Positions 1-7,326 of a stretch of DNA of 25,813 bases are shown piece by piece. Under the pieces are notes generated by a model, which saw only the letters and a list, made by a program, of their open reading frames with translations, was not told the origin of the DNA and did not search any database. Numbering within the stretch: position 1 is the first letter of the stretch; every line of letters starts with the position of its first letter. Made by a program: the position numbers and the translations under genes. The stretch is from a virus. The stretch lies in IMG/VR virus record IMGVR_UViG_3300033148_009663, positions 1 to 25,813 of that record; one strand, written 5' to 3'.

Positions 1-95
1 ATTGTCTTTTGTTTCGTAGTTTTAAGATACTCCTTAATCCAAGTTGTCTTACCACTGGCTATGTTACCCACCATCAAAATCACTTTATTAATCAT
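1..95 (-). CDS. P-loop kinase-like protein, N-terminus only (gene runs off the left edge)
   Basis: The first 31 codons of a gene are visible, beginning MINKVILMVGNIASGKTTW. GNIASGKT at about residues 10-17 is a Walker A loop of the GxxxxGKT type directly after a hydrophobic first strand, the usual start of small nucleoside, polynucleotide or zeta-toxin-like kinases. A strong AGGAGGAG ribosome site sits a few bases upstream of the ATG at 95. The gene overlaps the end of the radical SAM gene by 8 bases, so it is probably translated with it. Substrate cannot be told from the fragment. A polynucleotide kinase would fit with the RNA ligase at 20978-22249, but that is only a guess from context. Confidence 0.75.
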   Translation of the reverse strand, partial: MINKVILMVGNIASGKTTWIKEYLKTTKQKT

Positions 96-987
96 TTCTC
101 CTCCTCACTACTATTTTAGACATTAAACAGGTATTATTCTGACGACAAAATCTTGTATTAAATGAATAATCTTCCTGGTATTTCAGATTAACTAAGTCAT
201 AAGGACATTGGATAATCTTTCCACCTATCAGGTAATTAGCAAATTTACATCGATTATGTGGTAAGGATTGTGTACTCTCAAATACTCCACGTTTCGAAAT
301 GTGTATTGTCATACCTCCATTGTATTTGTATAAGAATCTGTGCACTAACTTTTTGTAATCAAGAAGAGCCATCGTACGACCTTCCTCATCAGCTGGATTA
401 TAAAAGAAATCGCAGCCATTATCCAACTCTCTGTAGCTGGAAATAAAGAACACACTACAACCAAAATCATGTTCGGCTATCTGAGCAGCTTGTCGGAGTT
501 CATGAAGAGAAGTTTTCCCAGAAACCATGTAATTTATATCCACTTCTCCAGAATAAGGCTCAAGGATAGGATAAAGGGCCTCCATTGACTTTGAACCATA
601 ATTAGCTTTGAAAACACAATCCACTGAAACTCGGAGCTTAGCTCCATGTAAATTCACAGGATTCATGTCACCTAACTTAAGACCATTAGTGTAGATTGTT
701 GTCTTCATATCCAAATCCGCATTATATCGACACATCTCCTCAAGCTTAGGATGTAACAAAGGTTCTCCTCCGAGGATATTTATCTGTGATACTCCTCTGC
801 TGATCCCCCCCTTTATTGCCTTATTGTAGTATTCTTCCATGCCCATATGAACACCTGTTCCAGAATTCATTGCAGCATTAGCAAAACAACCTGGACACTT
901 CAAGTTGCATCTATTGGTGATAAATATCTGTAAAGTGTTCCGTTTTGAAATTGACAGTTCTTTGTATTTATGCCATGGAAATTTCAT
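88..987 (-). CDS. Radical SAM protein with a SPASM/twitch-like Cys-rich C-terminus
   Basis: 299 residues. The radical SAM signature CNLKCPGC (C27, C31, C34) follows IFITNR near the N-terminus and should bind the 4Fe-4S cluster that cleaves S-adenosylmethionine. GGEPLLHP at 73-80 is the SAM amino-group binding motif, and TTIYTNGL near residue 97 is typical of the MoaA/SPASM side of the family. Four more cysteines (C247, C261, C281, C287) could hold an auxiliary iron-sulfur cluster. The start codon overlaps the FmdB-like stop as ATGA, so the two are translationally coupled. Substrate unknown. There are no queuosine genes (QueC, QueD, QueF) in the window, so I do not call it QueE. It may modify a peptide, tRNA or nucleotide. 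Confidence 0.85.
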   Translation of the reverse strand: MKFPWHKYKELSISKRNTLQIFITNRCNLKCPGCFANAAMNSGTGVHMGMEEYYNKAIKGGISRGVSQINILGGEPLLHPKLEEMCRYNADLDMKTTIYTNGLKLGDMNPVNLHGAKLRVSVDCVFKANYGSKSMEALYPILEPYSGEVDINYMVSGKTSLHELRQAAQIAEHDFGCSVFFISSYRELDNGCDFFYNPADEEGRTMALLDYKKLVHRFLYKYNGGMTIHISKRGVFESTQSLPHNRCKFANYLIGGKIIQCPYDLVNLKYQEDYSFNTRFCRQNNTCLMSKIVVRRRND

Positions 988-1202
988 CTGTCATCCTCCA
1001 AACTCTCTTTTTTGACTCCTTTTCCGTAGTCATTAACGTAAAACCCACTTCCCTTAAATATAATTCCTGACCCAGCACCTATCAATCTTTTCAAATGTTT
1101 ACCAGAACAATTGGGACATTTACGTATAACTCTATCTTTCATACTCTGAAACTTTTCAAATCTATGTTCACAATCAGGACATATGTACTCATATGTTGGC
1201 AT
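984..1202 (-). CDS. FmdB-family zinc ribbon protein
   Basis: 72 residues. It starts MPTYEYICPDCEHRFEKFQS and has two CxxC pairs (C8/C11 and C29/C32), followed by a segment ending FKGSGFYVNDYGKG. That order (MPTYEY-CxxC-FE-CPxC-FKGxGFY-DY) is the pattern of the short FmdB/CxxC_CXXC_SSSS regulatory proteins found across bacteria, whose molecular role is poorly defined. The length is normal for the family. Its ATG overlaps the stop of the sigma-like gene (TAATG) and its stop overlaps the radical SAM start (ATGA), so three genes form one coupled unit. It may bind zinc and act as a transcription accessory or assist the radical SAM protein; neither is shown by the sequence. Confidence 0.85.
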   Translation of the reverse strand: MPTYEYICPDCEHRFEKFQSMKDRVIRKCPNCSGKHLKRLIGAGSGIIFKGSGFYVNDYGKGVKKESLEDDR

Positions 1203-1807
1203 TAAAGTGCCTCCACATTTCTAATCCTAAATTGATGTTTTATTCTCAAAAGTGCATCAGCTACTCGTTTCTGAACAGTCCCTACAGAAAGTCCTTCAGA
1301 TGCAGCTATATCTTTGTAAGAAACTCCATGCACAAATTTCTGATAAATGTAATATATGTCAACTTTATCTATAATGTCCTCTTCCATCAAAGTTTCTAAA
1401 ACCTCCTGAATAAAACTAAACTCCAGATCAGCATAAACTGTTTTTTCTTGCACTTCCTGTTTCACACAACTCCTAACATAAGACTCAGGTAACTCCTTAT
1501 ATGGAAAAGTTGAACGTATAGAACTTTTCATATAAGCTGCCAATCGCCAAGTTATAAAATCTGAATTCTCTGATTCTTTAACAGATTTTATCCCATTATA
1601 CAAACCTAATAAAGCTGCATGATAAATAGCATTAGGATCCTCTTTTCTTAAATGAGGACAAAGACATAAAGCAGTGTTTACCACCTTAAGCATCAAAAGA
1701 TCTATCCTAAGAAGAATACTCTTGAAGATATTAGGATCTGGCTGTTTTTGATAACTCAAAGCTAAATCCTTTAAAACATTATCGAATACCTTTTCTGAAC
1801 TTATCAT
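1202..1807 (-). CDS. RNA polymerase sigma-70-like factor, probably for late phage genes
   Basis: 201 residues. The central part (about 55-100) has the helical pattern of sigma region 2, including AALLGLYNGIKS and FITWRLAAYMKSSIRS. The C-terminal 50 residues form a region 4 helix-turn-helix: FVHGVSYKDIAASEGLSVGTVQKRVADALLRIK. No region 1.1 or region 3 is obvious, as in small phage or ECF-type factors. Such a protein would redirect host RNA polymerase to phage promoters. It overlaps the terminase large subunit gene by 4 bases (ATGA), with AAGGGA as ribosome site, so it is made with the packaging proteins. That placement suggests a late or middle sigma; its target promoters are unknown. The region 4 match is clear, region 2 less so. 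Confidence 0.8.
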   Translation of the reverse strand: MISSEKVFDNVLKDLALSYQKQPDPNIFKSILLRIDLLMLKVVNTALCLCPHLRKEDPNAIYHAALLGLYNGIKSVKESENSDFITWRLAAYMKSSIRSTFPYKELPESYVRSCVKQEVQEKTVYADLEFSFIQEVLETLMEEDIIDKVDIYYIYQKFVHGVSYKDIAASEGLSVGTVQKRVADALLRIKHQFRIRNVEAL

Positions 1808-3807
1808 ATCATTCCCTTAAATCCTATAAAACCACCAGATCCTGTTTGTTTATTTCGCAACCTCTTTAATAGATCATTATACGCAGTTTGCTTCTCTTTT
1901 AAATTCTTTTTTTCTTCATCTTCTTCTAAAGGTTCTTTTGTATCTACCCCAGCCAAACGTAACATATTCAGATCAGTTGTTTTAGGCTTTGGTTTACATT
2001 TATCCAAAAGATTAGTCATAAGCTGTTTATCCACAGGAGTAATACATTTCTCAATAGCTCTTGTTGCGGAACCTGCTACAGCGTCAGAAATATCCTTACT
2101 TCCTATGAGCACCACTTCCCTGGTATTACCATCCTCTAGGAATTCCATTTCTGCGACTTCTTTTGGATGGTCTATCCTATTTTTCTCTGGATCTTCTTCC
2201 AAATTTTTCAACTCAAAGTGCAAATAAGGATGCCATGGAGAACTCCAACGATCTTCCATAACTAAATTTCTAAAATCTCTGTATTTCTGTGGATCTTTAT
2301 CCATAGATAAATGTTCACATTCTATGCCTGCTCTCTCCAGAATCTGCTTAGTATCCTCTGTTCCAATTCTTAAATCAAAAGTACATTCCTGGATATTGAA
2401 ATGATGTATTTTCTTCAAATCCAAAATCAATTTTCGAATCCTATGCAAAGGTATTCTATCTCCAGGACGAGCTTTTATTCTCAAAGCAAAATCAGTATGA
2501 ACATTTGGTTTCTTCTCTATATGAAAATTACCCACCTCATCCTGCACATTCTTCTCAGACCAACCAGATATACAAGACATAGCTAAGCCTGTGGCATCTC
2601 CATCTCCAGAATAAGAAAAGTCCTGATGTATAAATCTAGGTATGTGTTTAGGTATTTTTATTTTAGAAAGATCAAGGAATTTAAGAAGATCAATATTATC
2701 TTCTAGACCTATCTCAATAGTCATTTGCTTTACAGGATTAACAGCTTCATGATTAAAACAATTCAAAATTATACTTTCTGAAGGAAACAATTTAGTAGCT
2801 CTAATATGAGATACTGAGACGCCTGCAATATCCCTCAATGCTCCGACAATATCTTTCAGGAAAATATCGTAAAAATCCATTGGGACTCTGAGGATTTTGT
2901 ACCCAGCCCTCATGACTTGTTCTAAGTCCTCCTTAGTTTCAACAATCTTAGGTGGATTGTATATATCTCCACAAGAAACCGTAAATTCTTCTGAAGAATA
3001 ATCTGTTCTGGGTCTGGCTTCCCACAATGGAACATCTACTACCAACACATTTTTAGAAGTCTTATACTTAGCTATGAAAGTATTCAAAAATGATAATCGC
3101 TGCTGTTTAGAAGCTACCATAAAAAATCGACCTAAGGTTTCACCATGTTTAACAAAACGAGAATCTAATCTTCTCCTAGCATTTTCATAGGCTGACACAA
3201 CCTTCTCCCTCTGAACTTCAGAAGCTATTGGAGAATCTACCTCATCCAAGAGTGCCATAATAACATGCTCTCCCTGAGAACCAAACCCTGGAACAAACGG
3301 AGATGCAAAAGTATATTTAAAAAGAGGAAATTCTAATCGATCTTTTTGAGATCCGCACAACCTACCTCTTGTTCTAAACCAAGGAGAATTAACTAGGAGA
3401 TTCTGAAAAAGTTTATATGCCGTACTTTCACTCTGACTCTTAGTCAAATTAAAGAATACGATAGACATTTGGCCACCAGCTGCTCTTTCAAAATGCTGCC
3501 AGGGATTCTCTAAACAAAGAATACGACACATAGTATACAGCATACCATATATAGCACAATATGTTTTACCTATTCCAATGGCTCCAGTTAAGACATAAAT
3601 ATACTTAGTATCTTCCCGAGCAACTATTTTAAGTGTGTCCTTCCAAACAGGATAAACATCTTCACCCCTTCTAGTCATATCACCTAAAAATTCAGGATTA
3701 GAGAGAAATTCTTCCATAGTGGGAGGTATCTCTCTATAGGCCTTCTGATGTATATAGGAAATATAGCTTTCTATTATTTCCCTTTTTTGGAGTTTTTTAT
3801 CCAGCAT
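1804..3807 (-). CDS. terL: Terminase large subunit (TerL)
   Basis: 667 residues. The ATPase domain has Walker A GAIGIGKT (about 75-82) after a hydrophobic strand, and Walker B VIMALLDEVDS (D188, E189 as the catalytic pair). VASKQQRLSF near 231-240 fits the coupling motif. The C-terminal half holds the RNase H-fold nuclease: FIHQDFSYSGDGDATGLA supplies the first acidic residue (D396), TFDLRIG a second acidic strand, and KDISDAVAGS near the C-terminus the last aspartates, a pattern common in TerL proteins. TerL translocates DNA into the prohead and cuts concatemers. AGGAGG precedes the ATG at 3807. The gene overlaps the upstream HTH protein by 11 bases and the sigma-like gene by 4. Length is at the upper end of normal. 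Confidence 0.93.
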   Translation of the reverse strand: MLDKKLQKREIIESYISYIHQKAYREIPPTMEEFLSNPEFLGDMTRRGEDVYPVWKDTLKIVAREDTKYIYVLTGAIGIGKTYCAIYGMLYTMCRILCLENPWQHFERAAGGQMSIVFFNLTKSQSESTAYKLFQNLLVNSPWFRTRGRLCGSQKDRLEFPLFKYTFASPFVPGFGSQGEHVIMALLDEVDSPIASEVQREKVVSAYENARRRLDSRFVKHGETLGRFFMVASKQQRLSFLNTFIAKYKTSKNVLVVDVPLWEARPRTDYSSEEFTVSCGDIYNPPKIVETKEDLEQVMRAGYKILRVPMDFYDIFLKDIVGALRDIAGVSVSHIRATKLFPSESIILNCFNHEAVNPVKQMTIEIGLEDNIDLLKFLDLSKIKIPKHIPRFIHQDFSYSGDGDATGLAMSCISGWSEKNVQDEVGNFHIEKKPNVHTDFALRIKARPGDRIPLHRIRKLILDLKKIHHFNIQECTFDLRIGTEDTKQILERAGIECEHLSMDKDPQKYRDFRNLVMEDRWSSPWHPYLHFELKNLEEDPEKNRIDHPKEVAEMEFLEDGNTREVVLIGSKDISDAVAGSATRAIEKCITPVDKQLMTNLLDKCKPKPKTTDLNMLRLAGVDTKEPLEEDEEKKNLKEKQTAYNDLLKRLRNKQTGSGGFIGFKGMI

Positions 3808-4528
3808 TATCCTCCTGACTGATATTTTCTTCAGAATCTATTTCTTCTAAATGATTCTGGAGCTTGTGCAAAACAGACATTCTTTCCACAGGATCTAATT
3901 TATCAATATCCTCAGCAATTTCAGCATCAATAATCCTAATTTTCGATTTGCTTTCTTCTTTATTACTTCCAGCTAGTATGTAAGTATTTGCTTGTTGGAT
4001 GGGATGGGGATTTTCCGGAGTTTCTCCACCAGCATTGAACCCCATCTGTTTTGCAAATTTCAATAAATGCTCACCTTCTTTACGCATCTCTTTAATAATA
4101 CGCATCTTGAGATCTTCCAATTCCAACTTTTGAAGCACAATTCTGTTTGTTTCTTGGTTACACTTCAAACAAATATGCACATCACACTCTCCAGGTTCTA
4201 TAACTGTTCTAACAGGGAATTTGCAGCAACTAGAAACCTCAGCATTTTCTTTACCTTCCCAAGTTTTATACATAGTTTCAAGTTTAGATTGTCTTTCATA
4301 AGATCCCTGGATAACTTCTTGTGCTACATTACAGGCTATCCAATAAGCTACTTCGTTAGTTTGTGCTGCTCGGAATTGTTTAAGAACACGCTTAATTTGA
4401 GCAACAGTAATTTCTTTACCAGCGTATTCCTCTGCTGCTGCCTTAACTTTTACTAAATCCTGTCCATATCTCAACAGGAAAAAACGGATTTTCTCTTCTA
4501 AGTTTAGGTTTGCAATTTTATTGGCCAT
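3797..4528 (-). CDS. HTH and zinc-finger protein upstream of TerL, terminase small subunit candidate
   Basis: 243 residues using the ATG at 4528 (MANKIANLNL), which has AAGGATC just upstream and begins 8 bases after the preceding stop. A longer frame to 4573 would run into the GroES-like gene and lacks a ribosome site. Residues 8-55 are helical and resemble a helix-turn-helix (ITVAQIKRVLKQFR). The centre has cysteines C101, C102, C115, C120 and C123, suiting a zinc finger, and the rest is charged and helical. Position immediately before terL with an 11-base overlap is the classic place of the small terminase subunit, which recognises the packaging site. That role is inferred from position and the DNA-binding look, not from a family signature. 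Confidence 0.6.
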   Translation of the reverse strand: MANKIANLNLEEKIRFFLLRYGQDLVKVKAAAEEYAGKEITVAQIKRVLKQFRAAQTNEVAYWIACNVAQEVIQGSYERQSKLETMYKTWEGKENAEVSSCCKFPVRTVIEPGECDVHICLKCNQETNRIVLQKLELEDLKMRIIKEMRKEGEHLLKFAKQMGFNAGGETPENPHPIQQANTYILAGSNKEESKSKIRIIDAEIAEDIDKLDPVERMSVLHKLQNHLEEIDSEENISQEDNAG

Positions 4529-4536
4529 GTTGATCC

Positions 4537-4896
4537 TTAAGAAATGATTCCTAGTATGTCTGATACTCCACAAAGCACAATTTCTTGCTCTGTGCCATCC
4601 AAATCCTTAGTGGTATGTCTCCAAGGGACTGTTACATCATAATAAACTTTAACCCCTGGCTTCAGCTGAGAAGGAACAGGACACCAAACTCCCTTTTTAT
4701 TATAGTAACCTGGTCCCACAGCTAAAAGTATACCTATATTCTTCACATAATCCTGTCTGAATTGTTGTGGAATAAATATAACTCCGTCATCTACAAACTT
4801 CTCCGGTGGTGGAGATGGAATTAAAAAGATTCTGTCAAATGTAGGATTTAAAGGAAATTGAATATTGCCTTCAGTATCTTGGAATGGGTTGTACAT
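4537..4896 (-). CDS. groES: GroES-like co-chaperonin
   Basis: 119 residues from the ATG at 4896 (MYNPFQDTEG), which has a perfect GGAGG eight bases upstream inside the preceding gene. A longer frame to 4971 has no such site. The Cpn10 pattern is present in order: PTFDRIFLI (first strand, compare LHDRV), a flexible stretch with DGVIFIPQQF where the mobile loop ends (compare GGIVL), a strand with ILLAVGPGYYNKKG (compare GEVLAVGNG), LKPGVKVYYD (compare VKVGDIVIF), then EIVLCGVSDILGII (compare EVLIMSESDILAIV). It probably caps host or phage GroEL to fold a phage protein, as T4 gp31 does for the capsid protein. No GroEL is in the window. Its location beside the terminase genes supports a morphogenesis role. 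Confidence 0.85.
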   Translation of the reverse strand: MYNPFQDTEGNIQFPLNPTFDRIFLIPSPPPEKFVDDGVIFIPQQFRQDYVKNIGILLAVGPGYYNKKGVWCPVPSQLKPGVKVYYDVTVPWRHTTKDLDGTEQEIVLCGVSDILGIIS

Positions 4897-5524
4897 TAGA
4901 ACCTCCGTTAACTGCTTCATATTTTGTTGCTTTACTAACTCCCTTTTCAATATGTATTGCATAAAAAACATCTGCTGCTTCTATCAAACCTTGTTCATGA
5001 GAAACCATGATTATTTGCAACTCTAACAAATCAGATATACTCTTCAGCAAACGTCCTATACATGGCAACTTGTCTTCAGACACAAATTTAAGTGGTTCAT
5101 CTAAAATAATCAATGGTTCAGTGACTTCCTCTTGGATAGCCCAGAACACTATTCTCAATGAAAATGAAACAACATCTAATACTCCACCACCCAACTCTTC
5201 TTTCAAAGAATACTTATCCCCGTCAATAATAACAAACATATTTGTTTCTGGCTGGTTTCTAGCAATCACATTCTCCAGCTTGAAGGAATAAGTTTCATCA
5301 AACACAATCTGTAATGCTTCAGTTACCAAATGCTCAACAACTTCCTGGAACTCCTCCTGAGCTAGAATTCCTACAATATTAATTACATCTATAGCTTCAA
5401 GCAAATCATTTTCACGCTCAGCAAAAATAGCTAAATTCTCTTCTATTCTCTTCTTCTGAGTCGTGTATATTCTATACCTAGCTACTGCATCATCCAAGAA
5501 TGTTTTGAATTTAGTAATATCCAT
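4871..5524 (-). CDS. sbcC: C-terminal half of a split SbcC/Rad50-like ATPase
   Basis: 217 residues from the ATG at 5524, with AAAGGATTA upstream and one base after the previous stop. It has only the second half of an ABC/SMC ATPase: a short helical lead (1-72), the signature helix ELGGGVLDVVSFSLRIVF (about 110-127, GGG replacing the usual SGG), Walker B PLIILDEP (D142, E143) and the H-loop IIMVSHE (H176). There is no Walker A. The matching N-terminal half lies at 8029-9270 and the Mre11-type nuclease between them. The two halves would assemble a Rad50-like head that drives DNA end processing with SbcD. The coiled coil before the signature is much shorter than in normal SbcC. It overlaps the GroES-like gene by 26 bases. 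Confidence 0.85.
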   Translation of the reverse strand: MDITKFKTFLDDAVARYRIYTTQKKRIEENLAIFAERENDLLEAIDVINIVGILAQEEFQEVVEHLVTEALQIVFDETYSFKLENVIARNQPETNMFVIIDGDKYSLKEELGGGVLDVVSFSLRIVFWAIQEEVTEPLIILDEPLKFVSEDKLPCIGRLLKSISDLLELQIIMVSHEQGLIEAADVFYAIHIEKGVSKATKYEAVNGGSNVQPIPRY

Positions 5525-5525
5525 A

Positions 5526-5939
5526 TTAATCCTTTGGGGCATAAAAACCAATTTTAGTTCCTAGTTGTAACTTACCCTCAGCAGGAATTATCAGAGGTTG
5601 TGAAGGTGATAGATTAATGTGTTCTCCTCCTTCATTATTGAAAGTAGCCCAAAGTCTAAGCCCTGTTATGTCATCCTTAATCAATTTAGCCACACCTATG
5701 AGTTTATAGTTTTCCAAATTGCAGATATCTGAATTAATTATATCTTTTGGCTTGGTTATAGGAATTTCTACTTTTGTAGAAACAGCAGTATTAACCAAAG
5801 CCTTAGACATATGCTTTATATCTGATAGCTCCCAATCATCTTTCTCTCCAACAGTAAAATTAAGAGGAATTTCATCTCCTACACTGAACGGAAATTTTCT
5901 TAATCGACCATCAATTTTGTGCTTATACTGTACCCACAT
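5526..5939 (-). CDS. Protein of unknown function between SbcD and the SbcC C-terminal half
   Basis: 137 residues from the ATG at 5939 (MWVQYKHKIDG), which follows GAGGAGG by nine bases. A longer frame to 5960 has no ribosome site. I do not recognise a family. The sequence looks mostly beta-stranded, soluble, with no membrane segment or cysteine cluster (one cysteine), and has a lysine-rich KPKDIINSD stretch. It overlaps the coiled-coil gene upstream by 17 bases and ends one base before the SbcC C-terminal half starts, so it is co-translated with both. This placement suggests a helper of the SbcCD-like complex, for example a DNA-binding or wing domain; this is inference from context only. Confidence 0.7.
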   Translation of the reverse strand: MWVQYKHKIDGRLRKFPFSVGDEIPLNFTVGEKDDWELSDIKHMSKALVNTAVSTKVEIPITKPKDIINSDICNLENYKLIGVAKLIKDDITGLRLWATFNNEGGEHINLSPSQPLIIPAEGKLQLGTKIGFYAPKD

Positions 5940-6201
5940 CAGCAACAACCTCCTCACCATTAGCCTTTGCTAAAATAGCATCCATCTCTGCTTCCAGATT
6001 CTCCAGTTTTGCTGCATCAGCAGAAATAGCCTTGTTAATTTGAGTTAATTTCTCTTGAGCACTAGAAAGATCAGTTACTTGAAATTCAGCTTCAACAGTT
6101 TTCTTTATCTGGTCAACTTGACCTCTCCTACGTTCTTCTGTTCTCTGCTTTTCCTGTATCTGAATCTGTTTACTTTTCAAACGAGTTATTATATCATCCA
6201 T
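5923..6201 (-). CDS. Small coiled-coil protein
   Basis: 92 residues, strongly charged and predicted helical over nearly its whole length. Residues 1-38 (ITRLKSKQIQIQEKQRTEER onward) and 44-80 (SSAQEKLTQINKAISADAAK onward) look like two heptad-containing helices joined by a short break. The tail is GEEVVADVGTV. AAAGGG precedes the ATG at 6201, 22 bases after the SbcD stop. No enzymatic motif. Because the C-terminal half of the split Rad50-like ATPase has almost no coiled coil of its own, this protein could be the missing arm or a clamp on the long arm of the N-terminal half. That is a hypothesis from context. It could also be an unrelated scaffold. Confidence 0.75.
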   Translation of the reverse strand: MDDIITRLKSKQIQIQEKQRTEERRRGQVDQIKKTVEAEFQVTDLSSAQEKLTQINKAISADAAKLENLEAEMDAILAKANGEEVVADVGTV

Positions 6202-6223
6202 ATCAAAACCCTTTCAATTGATA

Positions 6224-7165
6224 CTAATTCAATTCTTCTTCAGCAACTTCAATTTCATGCAAAGCTCCCTTGGATGGAACTTTCTCAGCTATTACTCTGC
6301 ACAATACTTTCTTCCAAAGTGTTCGTTTACCCTTATTTTTCTTAGATTCTTTCAAATTCTGAACAAACCGATTCAAAGCTCCCTTGTCTATAACTTTCTC
6401 TTCAGTAAAATCAAATAACTCATTAGAGGGTTCCACTTCAAATTTGAACCATTCCACTTGCAAGGTTTCGGTATCTACTACACAGACACCAGGCTCATGT
6501 CCAAAGTTTATGTCACTCTTTGTTCTTCTTGCCAGCAATCCGGGATTCAGAATCAACTGATCCTTAAGACCATCTTGAAAAGCATAATGGTAATCCCCAC
6601 AAATGATAATATTATAATCCGGTTGAGTCCTCAGTAACTTTCTGGGATTCTCTAATGCCTGAGTTGGCCACAACTGTCGATTTCCCACCATCCTGTGAGT
6701 AAGCAATATGTTAAAAGCATTTGGCTTCTTCACTTTAGGAATATCCTGACCAAAAGAAGCTCCATAAATATAATATTCTCGATTCTTGTCTGTTGTTACT
6801 ATGTGTCCTGGTTCTTCGCCTACTATCTCCAAAACCCCAGCAGATTCTGTAACAGCTAACGGAGTATTAGGCAAAGTTGACTTAGAATGGCCAGAAATAT
6901 CATGTTGTCCAAAACAACAGAAAAATTCTAATTCATCTCCATAACCTAAAGATTTAAAAAGCCTGATAGCTTCAGATTCTACTTTTTTAGCTACCGTTGG
7001 GCTGTCATAAAAATCTCCTGGTTGAAACACATATCGACAGCCTTTAGACTCGAAAAATTCAGTAGCCTGAATAATCTTTCGTGCACAAGCCTCAGGATAA
7101 CTATCCTTTCTCCTCTTGGGAGTCTTGTTAGTAAGATGCAAATCTCCAAACACTCCAATTTTCAT
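6224..7165 (-). CDS. sbcD: SbcD/Mre11-like exonuclease subunit
   Basis: 313 residues from the ATG at 7165 (MKIGVFGDLHLTN), which has AAAGGAATA upstream and forms TGATG with the stop of the small membrane gene before it. A longer frame to 7237 lies inside that gene. Calcineurin-type phosphoesterase motifs appear in order: GDLH (D8, H10), GDFYD (D51), GQHD (residues 86-89), LLTHR and GDYHYAFQD. These bind two metal ions, and the enzyme nicks and degrades DNA ends together with a Rad50/SbcC ATPase. The third motif has Gln in place of the usual Asn (GNHD), which is a metal ligand in Mre11. The cap region is short and the C-terminus charged. Its two ATPase halves flank it. Confidence 0.9.
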   Translation of the reverse strand: MKIGVFGDLHLTNKTPKRRKDSYPEACARKIIQATEFFESKGCRYVFQPGDFYDSPTVAKKVESEAIRLFKSLGYGDELEFFCCFGQHDISGHSKSTLPNTPLAVTESAGVLEIVGEEPGHIVTTDKNREYYIYGASFGQDIPKVKKPNAFNILLTHRMVGNRQLWPTQALENPRKLLRTQPDYNIIICGDYHYAFQDGLKDQLILNPGLLARRTKSDINFGHEPGVCVVDTETLQVEWFKFEVEPSNELFDFTEEKVIDKGALNRFVQNLKESKKNKGKRTLWKKVLCRVIAEKVPSKGALHEIEVAEEELN

Positions 7166-7326
7166 CACGTATTCCTTTCTTTTAAAGTACCTAGCAATAA
7201 TACTGAAATCCCCAATGAAAGTAAGATTGGAACCCACAATGGGTATTTGTCACAATAATAATTTCCAAATAATATAGTAATCGTTACAACATAGAGCATT
7301 ATACTAAAAATAGGTCTTACTTTCAT
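7165..7326 (-). CDS. Small two-helix membrane protein
   Basis: 53 residues: begins MKVRPIFSIMLYVVTITILF and has a second hydrophobic segment LWVPILLSLGISVLLLGTL before a charged KERNT end. It has two likely membrane helices separated by a short polar loop (GNYYCDKYP). The ATG overlaps the stop of the upstream membrane gene (ATGA) and its TGA overlaps the SbcD start (TGATG), so it is coupled on both sides. GGAAGA lies just upstream. No family recognised. It is the third of three consecutive membrane proteins between the SbcC N-terminal half and SbcD. Confidence 0.75.
   Translation of the reverse strand: MKVRPIFSIMLYVVTITILFGNYYCDKYPLWVPILLSLGISVLLLGTLKERNT

Noticed and set aside
88-987. Assignment of the radical SAM protein as QueE or another queuosine enzyme
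   Set aside because: No QueC, QueD or QueF-like gene is in the window, and its four extra C-terminal cysteines look more like SPASM/twitch proteins.
4067-4456. 129-residue plus-strand open frame
   Set aside because: Antisense to the HTH gene before TerL; Phe/Leu/Ser-rich composition is a shadow pattern and no ribosome site is visible.
4529-4573. Longer N-terminus for the HTH protein (start at 4573)
   Set aside because: No ribosome site, and it would overlap the GroES-like gene by 37 bases; the ATG at 4528 has AAGGATC.
7166-7237. Longer N-terminus for SbcD (start at 7237)
   Set aside because: The first 24 residues would lie in another frame of the small membrane gene; MKIGVFGDLH at 7165 is the normal Mre11 start and has AAAGGAATA upstream.
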